The notes below the pieces were generated by a model, which saw only the letters and a program-made list of their open reading frames with translations, did not search any database and was not told the origin of the DNA. Positions 26,732-35,151 of a stretch of 64,000 nucleotides of DNA are shown one piece after another. Made by a program: the position numbers and the translations under genes. Origin of the DNA: Paraburkholderia bryophila (GTDB taxonomy: Bacteria > Pseudomonadota > Gammaproteobacteria > Burkholderiales > Burkholderiaceae); contig NZ_JACCAS010000002.1 in assembly GCF_013409255.1 (NCBI RefSeq), positions 930,001 to 994,000 of the forward strand, written 5' to 3'. Every line of letters begins with the position of its first letter. The stretch's first letter is position 1.

Positions 26732-27540
26732 GACCGATCCTTGCCGCGCGCGGTCATCTGACGGAATACCTGGCGGAAACCGAAGTACGCGATCGCGTCT
26801 TTCATGTTCGAGATGAAGCGGCGCCACGGCCGCATGTTCGGGTCGGTCACGTATTCGAACGTCAGCGATACGCGCATTTCGTTCGCGCCGGCCGGCGTGA
26901 TGCGATGGCGCAGCTTGTCGCCATCGAAAAACACGAGGCCGCCCGGTGGAATCTGCACCGAGCCCGGTTGATCCGGCACGTCCGCATTGCGCGTGTGCAA
27001 CTCGTAGTCGAGTCGGCACGACGATTCGTCGATCACGCCGAGCAACAGGGTGTAGCGGCGGCCGTCATAGTACGAAGTATCGTAGTGCCAGCCGATGTGG
27101 TCGCCCGGTCGCGTGTAGTAGTACAACGCGTACGCGTGCGGATCGTCGGCGGGCGAAAGCTGCAGTTTGTCGCCGCTCAGTTGCTCGAGCCAGCCGATCA
27201 GTTCCTTCGAGCGGTACAGCTCGGCGACGAACGGCGCGAGGCGGTCGATCGTATGACGGCTCACGCTGCCGCCCTGCTTGTGACCCGGCAGATAGTTGCG
27301 ATTGACTTCGTCGAGCAGCGAGCGCGCGCTGTGGACGAGCTGGGCGGTGACTTCCGGCGCGAGAAAATCCTCCAGATAGAGGAACGCGCCCTGATCCGCG
27401 AAATCCTTGCGCAGACGCGGGTTGTCGAACGTACGCGTGCGGCCCGACACCGCGCGGTCCGCGTTCGGCGCGGCCGCCGAAACTGGCAAGCGTTCGGCTG
27501 AAACGGGGGCGATCACGTCGTCGTTGGCTTGCGTACTCAT
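26728..27540 (-). CDS. 2-oxoglutarate/Fe(II)-dependent oxygenase
   Basis: A 270-residue cytoplasmic oxygenase of the 2OG-Fe(II) superfamily. The metal triad is visible as His152 and Asp154 in GWHYDTSYYDGRR and His212 in DKLRHRITPAGAN, with Arg for 2-oxoglutarate in EMRVSLTFEYV near residue 223. It ends with a basic amphipathic tail (FGFRQVFRQMTARGKDRS) that could lie on the membrane. The start ATG at 27540 overlaps the CDP-alcohol phosphotransferase stop (ATGA), and its own stop overlaps the flippase GTG. Its place between lipid-synthesis genes suggests it hydroxylates the head group or acyl chain; this is inference. Confidence 0.88.
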   Translation of the reverse strand: MSTQANDDVIAPVSAERLPVSAAAPNADRAVSGRTRTFDNPRLRKDFADQGAFLYLEDFLAPEVTAQLVHSARSLLDEVNRNYLPGHKQGGSVSRHTIDRLAPFVAELYRSKELIGWLEQLSGDKLQLSPADDPHAYALYYYTRPGDHIGWHYDTSYYDGRRYTLLLGVIDESSCRLDYELHTRNADVPDQPGSVQIPPGGLVFFDGDKLRHRITPAGANEMRVSLTFEYVTDPNMRPWRRFISNMKDAIAYFGFRQVFRQMTARGKDRS

Positions 27541-28244
27541 TCGCTGGCCCACATCTGACGGGTTTCGGAAGCGCTGGCGGTCACGACCGGCGCGACAGCG
27601 ACAGCGGCTCGGCGCGACGCGCGCCCGTAGTCGACCACCACCCACGCGGCGAACAGCGGCGCGCCAATCGACGCCACCACGACGAACGGCATGACGACGC
27701 TTGTCAGCGTGACAATAGGTAGCAGATACAGCACGTCTTCAGTTTCGAAACCGCCGACCGAGGCCTGCTTGGTGCCCGCCTTGCCCGCCATTTCCTCGAT
27801 CCGCATGCGCAGGAAGAAAATCAGCGCGACGGCCACGCCGGCCAGCGCGCCGAGCCAGCCCGGCTCGACCTTCAGGCTGCCGATATGCGCGGCGCCCACG
27901 CCCATTCCCATGCCGATGAACAGCATGACGGTGACGGCTGCGTCGCAAGCGAGATCGTAAAAATGACCGATTCGGCTCGACTTCCCGCCGATGCGCGCGA
28001 GTTCGCCGTCCGTATGGTCGACGAAGTTCGACAGCACGATCAGGAAGGCGCCGGCGTTGGCCCACGCGAAACCGCCATGCGCGAGGCACAGCGCGCCCGC
28101 CAGCCCGATCAGCAGGCGCAGCGTGGTGAGGTGGTTCGGCGTGACCCAGGTGTTCACAAGCGGAGTCACGAGTCGGCGGGCGAGCCGCGCGTCCCATGTT
28201 CTGGGCGGCGGAACGTTAATTGGAGTTTGGGGTCGCGAATTCAT
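27537..28244 (-). CDS. CDP-alcohol phosphatidyltransferase family protein
   Basis: A 235-residue inner-membrane enzyme that joins an alcohol to a CDP-activated partner with loss of CMP. The complete family motif D-x2-D-G-x2-A-R-x8-G-x3-D-x3-D is seen as NFVDHTDGELARIGGK (Asp76, Asp79) and GHFYDLACD (Asp97, Asp101), with helices before and after. The start at 28244 (MNSRPQTPINVPPPRTWDAR) is preferred over the longer frame to 28313. It is the first gene of the four-gene operon and diverges from the small secreted-protein gene. With the cytidylyltransferase last in the operon it makes a full CDP-dependent transfer route. Confidence 0.9.
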   Translation of the reverse strand: MNSRPQTPINVPPPRTWDARLARRLVTPLVNTWVTPNHLTTLRLLIGLAGALCLAHGGFAWANAGAFLIVLSNFVDHTDGELARIGGKSSRIGHFYDLACDAAVTVMLFIGMGMGVGAAHIGSLKVEPGWLGALAGVAVALIFFLRMRIEEMAGKAGTKQASVGGFETEDVLYLLPIVTLTSVVMPFVVVASIGAPLFAAWVVVDYGRASRRAAVAVAPVVTASASETRQMWASE

Positions 28245-28485
28245 AACCCGGAAATATATACGGGATCGAGAAAGATTGCTTTCTTCCCGGCCGTTTCTTT
28301 GAGGTGGGTTCATTACCGCGATAGGTTAGCGGATGAGCAGAATCTGCTGAATCGATATAAAGTGCGAATCCAGTTGCGCCGGTCATGCGGGATCCCTTCG
28401 ATGCGCAACATCTTTTCGTGCCTGACGCGACGACGCCACCCGTTGCGAACAACACTACATCGAACCCCGGTTGCCGTTCACCTTT

Positions 28486-28917
28486 ATGAAACGCTTTTTT
28501 TCCTCCGTAGGGCTTGCGCTGGCCGCCACGCTACCTCTTACCAGCCATGCCGTCGCCCTCGACGCGCCGCTCGCGTGCAATGAAAGCGGCCATCAGTTCA
28601 TTGCCGATCTCGCGCAACAACAGTTGATCGATCCGAAGCCCACACGCGTGGAGAGCAATTCGATCAACGCCTTTTCGCCGACCTCCGGCGCCGATCTGAC
28701 CGCTTACGGGTTCCGTATTTTCGCGGTGGTCGGCTACGAAAAAGACGACCCAATGTTCCGCGTCGGCGACGGCGAGCCGCTCGCCCGCTCCGCCTACGGC
28801 GTGGTGGTATTCGGTAGCCAATCCAAAGTCCAGAGCGCGATTACGGCCGCGGGCAGCACGGCGATCGTGCATCGCGTGGCGCCGCTGATCACGGCGATTT
28901 TCTGCAAACGGAGCTGA
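28486..28917 (+). CDS. Small secreted hypothetical protein
   Basis: A 143-residue protein with a clear signal peptide (MKRFFSSVGLALAATLPL, cleavage near SHA-VA). The mature part is about 120 residues, has two cysteines (ACNESGHQF near the start and IFCKRS at the end) that could form a disulfide, and no motif I recognise. The ATG at 28486 is used because the signal peptide begins there. It diverges from the lipid operon and is followed at once by the structured RNA on the same strand. Confidence 0.75.
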   Translation: MKRFFSSVGLALAATLPLTSHAVALDAPLACNESGHQFIADLAQQQLIDPKPTRVESNSINAFSPTSGADLTAYGFRIFAVVGYEKDDPMFRVGDGEPLARSAYGVVVFGSQSKVQSAITAAGSTAIVHRVAPLITAIFCKRS

Positions 28918-28985
28918 GGCGGCCCGGCAGTGTGGCGCTAGCAGGGTTGGACAATAGGTAGATAGATACGCGGGGATTCACGGGT

Positions 28986-28991
28986 TATAAT
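28986..28991 (+). promoter_or_regulatory. Promoter -10 box of the structured RNA
   Basis: A perfect TATAAT lies 5-7 bases before the first paired base of the RNA. No good -35 hexamer is seen 17 bases upstream (TAGATA), so an activator or another sigma contact may be needed. Confidence 0.5.
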
Positions 28992-28995
28992 CTTT

Positions 28996-29139
28996 GCAGA
29001 TGGATTTTTCGGGGCCCGCAAGGGCGTCTATCTGCCTCCTGGTTCGCCAGGGTCCAGCCGTGCTGGTTACCGTCGGTTCACACCGATCAAGCGCACCCGC
29101 GAAGTTATGAGGCCCCCACGTGGGGCCTCACCTATTTTT
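28996..29139 (+). ncRNA. Strongly structured RNA of unassigned family, about 140 nt
   Basis: Five stem-loops and a terminator follow in 140 bases that hold no gene. A 9-pair stem (28996-29004 with 29027-29035) encloses a GCCC-GCAA-GGGC tetraloop hairpin (29014-29025). Then come CCTGG-TTCG-CCAGG (29038-29051), CCAGC-CGT-GCTGG (29054-29066) and TCGGT-TCAC-ACCGA (29073-29086), and a 9-pair terminator stem with T5 (29108-29139). Two loops are the stable GNRA and UUCG types. A CCTCCT anti-Shine-Dalgarno run (29035-29040) lies between stems. I do not recognise 6S, tmRNA, SRP, RNase P or a known riboswitch. It is not directly followed by a plus-strand gene, so a trans-acting small RNA is most likely. 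Confidence 0.65.
29108..29139 (+). terminator. Terminator of the structured RNA
   Basis: Stem TGAGGCCCC / GGGGCCTCA around CACGT, followed by CCTATTTTT. Nine perfect pairs; typical Rho-independent form. Confidence 0.85.
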
Positions 29140-29156
29140 GGCGCACGGAAATCGCA

Positions 29157-29747
29157 CTAGTGGCGATTGAGGCTCGGATCGCGAATGGGTTCGCCCCTCA
29201 AAATTTTCGCCGCCATGACACGAAATCTCACGATGCTTCGCCGATTGCGCGGAACGCCCGGCTTTCGGTTAGCGATGTCGCGCACGTAGGCGCTTTCAAT
29301 CACAAGCCGCAATACGCTCGCCCCGGCTCGCCGCAGGCGGAAGAACACCTCATATTCGACGGGATCGCCGCGTTCGGTGATGTCTTCGATGACCAGCCAG
29401 TTCGAGTGCCCGGTGAAATAGCAGCGTCGCTCGCCAAGCTGGGCGACGATTCCAGGTAACCGGCACGACCAGCGATGCCGGTCCGCGCAGAATGCCCGCG
29501 CAACATTCCGATGGTCGACTATCCTCCGCTCGCGGCCGAGCACGTCGAAATCGAGCGCCGCCTCCGCTCGTGGGCCGAACGACACGCAATGCGACGTATA
29601 TTCGACATGGACCCTCGCCGTGGCGGCGGGAAATTTCGCCGAAGCGGGTACATCCAGCGCGAAGGCGCTGGCGACAAGATGCGACAGGTCATATCGAACG
29701 CGTGCCACGTCGATATAACCTTGTCGCAAAATCGAGATCCACTTCAT
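29157..29747 (-). CDS. Hypothetical protein
   Basis: A 196-residue open frame with MKWISILRQGYIDVARVRYD at its start and a Cys/Arg-rich centre (ARAFCADRHRWSCRLPGIVAQ). GC at the third codon position is raised but lower than in neighbouring genes, so the gene may be recently acquired or poorly expressed. No motif, signal peptide or membrane helix is recognised. It converges with the structured RNA, whose terminator ends 17 bases before its stop. It may be an ORFan or strain-specific gene; moderate confidence that it is real. Confidence 0.45.
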   Translation of the reverse strand: MKWISILRQGYIDVARVRYDLSHLVASAFALDVPASAKFPAATARVHVEYTSHCVSFGPRAEAALDFDVLGRERRIVDHRNVARAFCADRHRWSCRLPGIVAQLGERRCYFTGHSNWLVIEDITERGDPVEYEVFFRLRRAGASVLRLVIESAYVRDIANRKPGVPRNRRSIVRFRVMAAKILRGEPIRDPSLNRH

Positions 29748-29853
29748 AGGCCGGCCAAGGGGGAAACCGCAAATTATCGCGAGAATCCCCCTCGCTGACT
29801 CCTCGGCCGGATGGCTTAGGGCAGGCAGCGGGCCCTACGCCGAGCCACTCCCC

Positions 29854-31830
29854 TTAAAGCTTCACCGCCGCCGGATCCGCCGTCAAATACCCCACCGAGG
29901 CGCCGAACCGGTCCTTATAGTTCGCGCGCACCAGCGGCTCGAGCGTGTCCCGCAACGCCTGCGTATGCTGGCTGCCCCAGTCGCCGGCGTGCTGGAAGTT
30001 ACTCATGATGTAAGTCCAGCCGTTGAGCTCGTCGACCGCGTGCAAGCCGGTCGATTCGGCGCCAGCCGGCGTCGACAGCAAACGCGTGAGCTGTTTCGTG
30101 TCGACGTTGTACGCCCACAGGAAATTGTTCACGTGATACCCGCTGTCCTCGCCGATAAACAGCGTGCGCAGCTTCTCCGAGAACTTCAGATTGTCCGGAT
30201 TCGCGACCCGCTCCGGATCGGCCTTGTTGCCGAGCGCGTCGGCGGTGATGTCCTTGCCGACCAGCAGCGCGCTGGTGTGCACCGGCACCCACTCGCTGTT
30301 GATCGCCGCGCCGCCGTTGTCCTTCTGGCCGCCCGCGAGCTTGTGCTGAAGCACACCGCCGGCGTTGATCGCGGCATCGACGGAAATGTTGCTCTCCGCA
30401 TTCCAGCCCTTCGCCGTGTTGCCCTTCACCATCGAATCGACAATGTTCTGCAACGCCGAGTACGCGATCTTGTCTTTAATGTTGACGGTCGTGCCTTCCA
30501 TCTTGGTGAAGCCCATGCTGCCGCCCGCCAGGAACGCGTAACGATGGGTTTCGAGGAAGGCCGCGACCCTTTCCTTGCCCGGCACGACCCGAACCCATTG
30601 CGCGGCGCCGCTGGCGAAAATCTTCTTGTAGCTGGCGTCGGCCGGATCGGTCCATTTGACGTCGATTACGTCCTGCGGACGGTTCGATTTCGCCATGGCT
30701 TCGACTTCCGCGCTCGTCGCGTGGCCCAGCTTGATCCACGACAGGTCGGCGCCCGCCGCGGCCGGGTCGACCGAGAAGCCCGCGCCCACTTTCGCGACGT
30801 ACAACGTGCCGGCCGACAGATCCTTCTCGACGTCCGCCACGAACATGAAGAGGCCGCTGTTGGTCGCGTCGTCGCCCATCAGCACCGTGCGGTTGTCCGG
30901 CATGACCTGCACGAGTTCATGCGAAATACGCCCGAGACAGTAGTGTTTCCTGACGCTGCCCGTGCCGTCCGCCTTGACCGTGATTTCCGGCAGATGCCCA
31001 TAAAGGTACGGGTTGAAGGCGATGTTCGTGTTGCCGTACAGATTCTCGTTGTACGCCTTGTATTGCGCGAGATTGCTCGTGCTGGTCGTGAACGCGTCCG
31101 GCTCGTATTCCTCGCTGGACAGATGCGTATTCCACGGCGACAGGCTAGCGCCGCACGTGATCCACAGTCCATTCGCGGGCGACGTGTCGACGTTGTGGTA
31201 CTTGACGAGCGTCAGCTTGCCGGTAGCCGGATCCTGGTCCAGCGTGAGCACGGCGATCGGCGAAGGCAGACGGCCATACATATCCGCACCGGACTGCGAG
31301 CGCGTCGTGTATTCGAACTGGACCACGGCGAACACCGTGTTGCCCTTGACGCCGGCCACCTTCGCGCCGTCGATCTTCAGCAGCGAGGTGCCGTCCGGCG
31401 AATCCGAGAAAAACTGGCGCCGTTGCGCGGGCACCGTGTTGTCGTAGATCGGCTGATTGTTGATGTCGAAGTAACCGCCCGCCAGCACGGTGCCGCCCTT
31501 GCCGTCCGGCACCATGTCGCCGGTCATGAAGAACGGCTGATAGGCGAGCTTGTAGGCCCGTTTGGAGCCATCGGAATACGACACGGTCAGACTGGAACCG
31601 ACCGTCGTAGTCGCCATCAGCGCCGGATTGGCCAGCGACGGCGCCGGCATGCTGGCAAACGAAGCCGACGTGAAATTCGCGACGGGCGTGGCCGCCGGGC
31701 CCGCCAGATCGTTGCCGCCGCCGCAGGCGGTCAGCATCGACGCCGTGGCGAGGCCGCCTAACGGCAGCATCGGCGCGCCGGCCAGAAGTTTCAGGGCCTT
31801 GCGGCGGGAAAGGTCGAACGGCTCTGCCAT
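29854..31830 (-). CDS. phoX: PhoX-family secreted phosphatase (DUF839)
   Basis: A 658-residue protein of the PhoX/DUF839 family: calcium- and iron-dependent alkaline phosphatases active in the periplasm. A Tat signal is visible as SRRKALKLLAGAPMLPLGG (residues about 8-26), with a lipobox-like LTAC near residue 35. Family stretches include YGHLPEITVKADGTGSVRKHY and the FIGEDSGYHVNNFLWAYNVD block near residue 570. A PhoB box lies 118-136 bases upstream of the start, fitting phosphate-starvation control. Downstream of it lies only the hypothetical 29157-29747 gene. Confidence 0.9.
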   Translation of the reverse strand: MAEPFDLSRRKALKLLAGAPMLPLGGLATASMLTACGGGNDLAGPAATPVANFTSASFASMPAPSLANPALMATTTVGSSLTVSYSDGSKRAYKLAYQPFFMTGDMVPDGKGGTVLAGGYFDINNQPIYDNTVPAQRRQFFSDSPDGTSLLKIDGAKVAGVKGNTVFAVVQFEYTTRSQSGADMYGRLPSPIAVLTLDQDPATGKLTLVKYHNVDTSPANGLWITCGASLSPWNTHLSSEEYEPDAFTTSTSNLAQYKAYNENLYGNTNIAFNPYLYGHLPEITVKADGTGSVRKHYCLGRISHELVQVMPDNRTVLMGDDATNSGLFMFVADVEKDLSAGTLYVAKVGAGFSVDPAAAGADLSWIKLGHATSAEVEAMAKSNRPQDVIDVKWTDPADASYKKIFASGAAQWVRVVPGKERVAAFLETHRYAFLAGGSMGFTKMEGTTVNIKDKIAYSALQNIVDSMVKGNTAKGWNAESNISVDAAINAGGVLQHKLAGGQKDNGGAAINSEWVPVHTSALLVGKDITADALGNKADPERVANPDNLKFSEKLRTLFIGEDSGYHVNNFLWAYNVDTKQLTRLLSTPAGAESTGLHAVDELNGWTYIMSNFQHAGDWGSQHTQALRDTLEPLVRANYKDRFGASVGYLTADPAAVKL

Positions 31831-31947
31831 GTTGTTGTGATCCAGGGTTCAGGTAGCGTGGGTGAATGCACAGTCGGCACGCACTCAGACCCAAAACCGC
31901 ATGGCTCACGCTCGCGCCGCTATGACGCGAGGATTCTATGAAGTGAA

Positions 31948-31966
31948 TGTGAAAGTATATTGACAG
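31948..31966 (-). promoter_or_regulatory. Pho box upstream of phoX
   Basis: On the minus strand CTGTCAATATACTTTCACA has two PhoB half-sites (CTGTCA and CTTTCAC) 11 bases apart, close to CTGTCATAWAWCTGTCAYA; a weaker third half (ACTTCAT) follows after another 11 bases. It stands in the promoter region of phoX. Confidence 0.7.
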
Positions 31967-32041
31967 CTATTGGTAATATTTAATTTAGCTTTCTGTTAGC
32001 TAACCCGCACCACCCTGCGCCTTGCGCCGTCCGCCCTGCCG

Positions 32042-32578
32042 TTAGCCTGGCCGACGAAACTCGTTTTCGACCCACGCAACCGCGCTCGCCTTGCTGAGCT
32101 TGAAGTTCGGCGCAACCTGAACTTGCGCGAGCTGTTCGCCGAACGGGTCGAGCGCGGTCAGCAGCGCATACGGCTCGATTTCGTCGGGAACGATGTCTAG
32201 CGTAATGTCGAGTTCGTCGTTGCCGTCGGCGCTCGACACGCGCACTTCTTTATGAAGTTGCGCGCGCAGCTGTTGTTCGTGGCGGCGCAGCACTTCCGAC
32301 GCGGTCTTCACCAGCGTATTGAACGCCGAGGTGTCGAGCGGCTTCGGATCTTTCTTGTTGCGGCCCATGGTCCACGGCCCGACGAGCGCCGGTTCCGCTT
32401 CGCCGTCTTTGATCATGGCGACGGCCCAGCCTTCGTCGTCTTCGTTCTTGATGACGCGCGCGGTCCAGCCGTCGTCGCGCCACAAACGTGCTTCGTGCAC
32501 GGTCTCGTCCAGTTCGGACGAGCCTTCCGTCGTGATATCGGCAGCGTTGTCGGACGATGGAAGGGGTGTATCGGTCAT
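32042..32578 (-). CDS. Conserved hypothetical protein (Burkholderia type)
   Basis: A 178-residue soluble acidic protein starting MTDTPLPSSDNAADITTEGS. The body contains DDGWTARVIKNEDDEGWAVAM and MGRNKKDPKPLDTSAFNTLV, and ends with AVAWVENEFRRPG. It reads like a conserved Burkholderiaceae protein of unknown function; no catalytic motif is seen. The ATG at 32578 is chosen over the frame to 32623 because the earlier residues include Cys/Phe-rich non-conserved sequence. It is the only gene on this strand between phoX and the porin region. Confidence 0.75.
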   Translation of the reverse strand: MTDTPLPSSDNAADITTEGSSELDETVHEARLWRDDGWTARVIKNEDDEGWAVAMIKDGEAEPALVGPWTMGRNKKDPKPLDTSAFNTLVKTASEVLRRHEQQLRAQLHKEVRVSSADGNDELDITLDIVPDEIEPYALLTALDPFGEQLAQVQVAPNFKLSKASAVAWVENEFRRPG

Positions 32579-32756
32579 TACAGGTTTACTCACGTTCGCG
32601 GGGCGGAAACACATCTGAAGCACACGATTCTACCTGCCCGGCTCGCGCCCAATGTGGCCCTCTGACGAACGGACAAGCCGGCATAAGCCTGGAGTCACTC
32701 GAAATATTCCGCTTCCTTATTCGCGGGAACTTATAAATCTATTATAAAAAGTTTAT

Positions 32757-32818
32757 AAAAAAACGCGGCCCGTGGGCCGCGTATAAAAGATGAAAAAGAC
32801 ACCCTTGGTCAAAGGGTG
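32757..32818 (-). ncRNA. Possible minus-strand small RNA with U7 terminator
   Basis: On the minus strand the hairpin CACCCTT-TGACC-AAGGGTG (32818-32800) is followed by a U-rich stretch and a 9-pair terminator (ACGCGGCCC/GGGCCGCGT) with TTTTTTT. TACAAT (32829-32824) could be its -10; no clear -35. The terminator faces away from the porin and lies before the start of the hypothetical gene on its own strand, so it ends some RNA that is not a known gene. Confidence 0.35.
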
Positions 32819-32829
32819 ACTCAATTGTA

Positions 32830-33205
32830 GAGGTGTAATTCCACAAGATAGATCATCTCAACAGGAAGAGTGCGTTGCAGAAAACGCAATGAATCCATGG
32901 GCTAGCGTCAATCCCTTGCGGATCCTTTCCCCGTAACGTATGGCGGGCGGCGTCGCGATTGAGCAACGTCGCGGCATTGACAAGGCATTCACGAATTATC
33001 CGCGCTAAACAATTCCTCTTTATTTACCATCACTTACCTGATTTCAATCCGCCATTACGAATTTGAAAATTCATTGTTGTGTCATATGCGATTAAAGATC
33101 GGAATAGCAGGAATACACTTCGCTGCGGATCGTCAGGCAGCCGGCGCAATCAGCGGTCAGCACTGGAATGCGATTCTCTATGCACTGTCCCGGAGTTATC
33201 TAAAC
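32830..33205 (+). other. Gene-free porin leader region
   Basis: Nearly 400 bases before the porin ATG hold no gene. Present are a perfect TTGACA (32977-32982), an AT-rich tract near 33010-33080 and a small hairpin near 32870. A long 5' untranslated region open to small-RNA control is likely for an outer-membrane porin. The RNA start cannot be fixed from sequence. Confidence 0.4.
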
Positions 33206-34357
33206 ATGAAAAAAACCCTCATCGCAGCAGGTCTCATGGGCGCGTTCGCCATCAGCGCTCACGCACAAAGCAGCGTCACGTTGTACGGCACGCTGGACGC
33301 CGGCCTCGTCTACTCGAACAACCAGGGCGGCCACAACAACTGGCAGCAAGGCAGCGGTTCGGTGTCGAACACGTACTTCGGCCTGCGCGGCAGCGAAGAT
33401 CTCGGCGGCGGTCTGCACGCCATCTTCACGTTGGAAAACGGCTTCAATCTGAACAACGGCCAGGACACGGAAAGCAGCACGATGTTCAATCGTCAGGCCT
33501 TCGTCGGTTTGAAGAGCGATCAGTACGGTGCGCTGACGCTCGGTCGTCAATACGACTCCGTGGTCGACTATCTCGGGCCGCTGTCGGAAGCCGGCGCGGG
33601 TTACGGCAACAACCTCGCGGCTCACCCGTTCGACAACGACAATCTGGACAACTCGTTCTCGATCAAGAACGCCGTGAAGTACACGAGCGCGAATTACGCG
33701 GGCCTGAAGTTCGGCGGCTTGTATGGCTTCAGCAACTCGGCCGGCCAGTTCTCGAACAACCGCGCGTGGAGCGCCGGTGCTTCGTACGACAACGGTCCGT
33801 TGAGCGTCGCGGCGGCTTACCTGCAACTGAACCAGTCGGGCAGCTCGAACCTGGGCGGCGCCGTGTCGCAAGGCGACGGCACCGCCGCTGTCGCGGCGAA
33901 CCTGCAGCGCACCTTCGGCGCGGGCATCAACTACACGTACGGCCCGGCAACGGCCGGCTTCGTGTACACGCACACGCAACTGGACGGCATCACCGGTGTG
34001 GACGTCGGCGGCGTGACGTTGCCGGGCGTCTCGGGCACCAACCTGCATCTCGACAACTACGAGCTGAACGGCAAATACGCGCTGACGCCGGCCTTGAGCC
34101 TCGCGGCGTCGTACACGTTCACCGACGGCAAGATGTCGGGCTCGAACGGCTCCGGCGATCCGAAGTGGCACACGGTCTCGCTGCAAGGCGACTACTCGCT
34201 GAGCAAGCGCACCGACGTGTACGTCGAAGGCGTGTACCAGCATGCGTCGGGCGAGCTCGGCAACTTCGGCGCGAACGTCGCGTCGATCAACACGCTGGCG
34301 CCGTCGTCGACCGGCAACCAGGTGGCCGCGGCCGTCGGTCTGCGTCACCGCTTCTAA
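33206..34357 (+). CDS. Gram-negative general porin (OmpC/OpcP type)
   Basis: A 383-residue outer-membrane porin forming a 16-strand beta-barrel trimer. The signal peptide MKKTLIAAGLMGAFAISAHA ends at AHA before QSSVTLYGTLDAGLVYS, the standard beginning of Burkholderia porins; RQAFVGLKSDQYGALTLGRQ is the strand after loop L2, and the protein ends QVAAAVGLRHRF with the required C-terminal Phe. The start at 33206 fixes the signal peptide; the longer frame to 33074 is wrong. It has its own terminator and a long leader, so it is monocistronic. Confidence 0.96.
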   Translation: MKKTLIAAGLMGAFAISAHAQSSVTLYGTLDAGLVYSNNQGGHNNWQQGSGSVSNTYFGLRGSEDLGGGLHAIFTLENGFNLNNGQDTESSTMFNRQAFVGLKSDQYGALTLGRQYDSVVDYLGPLSEAGAGYGNNLAAHPFDNDNLDNSFSIKNAVKYTSANYAGLKFGGLYGFSNSAGQFSNNRAWSAGASYDNGPLSVAAAYLQLNQSGSSNLGGAVSQGDGTAAVAANLQRTFGAGINYTYGPATAGFVYTHTQLDGITGVDVGGVTLPGVSGTNLHLDNYELNGKYALTPALSLAASYTFTDGKMSGSNGSGDPKWHTVSLQGDYSLSKRTDVYVEGVYQHASGELGNFGANVASINTLAPSSTGNQVAAAVGLRHRF

Positions 34358-34410
34358 GTTTCTTCAGCGGTACTTTGTGGAGCGGATGCATCGATCCGCT
34401 TTGCAGCCGA

Positions 34411-34445
34411 ACCCGCGCGCGACACGATCGCGCGCGGGTTTTTTC
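34411..34445 (+). terminator. Porin terminator
   Basis: Stem ACCCGCGCGCGA / TCGCGCGCGGGT around CACGA followed by TTTTT; 54 bases after the porin stop. Confidence 0.9.
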
Positions 34446-34655
34446 ATAGGTCTTACGGATCGGCGTATGACGCAGGCAGATAGTGACGGCGTCGCCATGC
34501 GGTGGGTATACTGAGCCCGGCTGCCTTGCCTGCCGCAACGTCGTTGCGGTTGAACGGCGGCTTCGTCGCGAAGCATGACGCACGCGTTGCATTGCGTCGC
34601 GCTTCGCCCGCGCCCCAAGTTCCCGTGCCTGACCGGGGACGCCGACGACCGGATC

Positions 34656-35018
34656 ATGAAAAGACTTTTCCTGCTTGTCCCCGTTGTCCCCGTTATTGTC
34701 GTGACGGCTTGCCTCACTGCCTGCGGTTCCTCCAGCGGTCCCCTCCGCGACGCCTCCCAGCCAATGATGTACGTGTCGTCGCAACGCGCTCCCGCCTACA
34801 TCGCCGATTGCCTCGAAAGCCACTTGTCGCGCGTGCGCATGTCGAATGTTGGCGGTGCGACCGAGATCGCCGTCGGCTCCGATTCGAACAACTCGTATTT
34901 CGTAACGTTGACGCCGTACAACGCCGGCTCGGTCATCAAGGTGATGCATCCGGCGAACGCGCCGGACGATCCGCCTGAACCCGAAATGCGCTTCGACATC
35001 GCACGCTGCGCGACCTGA
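34656..35018 (+). CDS. Small lipoprotein
   Basis: A 120-residue precursor with a lipoprotein signal: MKRLFLLVPVVPVIVVTACL then TACGSSS. Two lipobox candidates (VTAC19 and LTAC23) overlap; LTAC23 before Gly-Ser is preferred. The mature part of about 98 residues contains two more cysteines (IADCLES and IARCAT) and reads like the conserved small lipoproteins of Burkholderia. The function is unknown. The start ATG at 34656 is set by the signal peptide, against a longer frame from 34575. Confidence 0.8.
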   Translation: MKRLFLLVPVVPVIVVTACLTACGSSSGPLRDASQPMMYVSSQRAPAYIADCLESHLSRVRMSNVGGATEIAVGSDSNNSYFVTLTPYNAGSVIKVMHPANAPDDPPEPEMRFDIARCAT

Positions 35019-35151
35019 GATTCGCGTCGCCTGTTTGCAGATTGAAGGCCACGCCGAACCGCGATTTTTTTAACTCGCGGATCGGCTATTTTTTTATCCG
35101 CGCTTCTGCGAACATAGCCGCCCTTTGTTCTTCCAGACGGCGCGAGTTTCG

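Noticed and set aside
28996..29139. 6S RNA, tmRNA, SRP RNA or a cis-acting riboswitch
   Set aside because: None of their characteristic elements is present, and no plus-strand gene follows directly.
33079..34449. 456-residue plus-strand frame overlapping the porin
   Set aside because: Arg-rich shadow of the porin in another frame.
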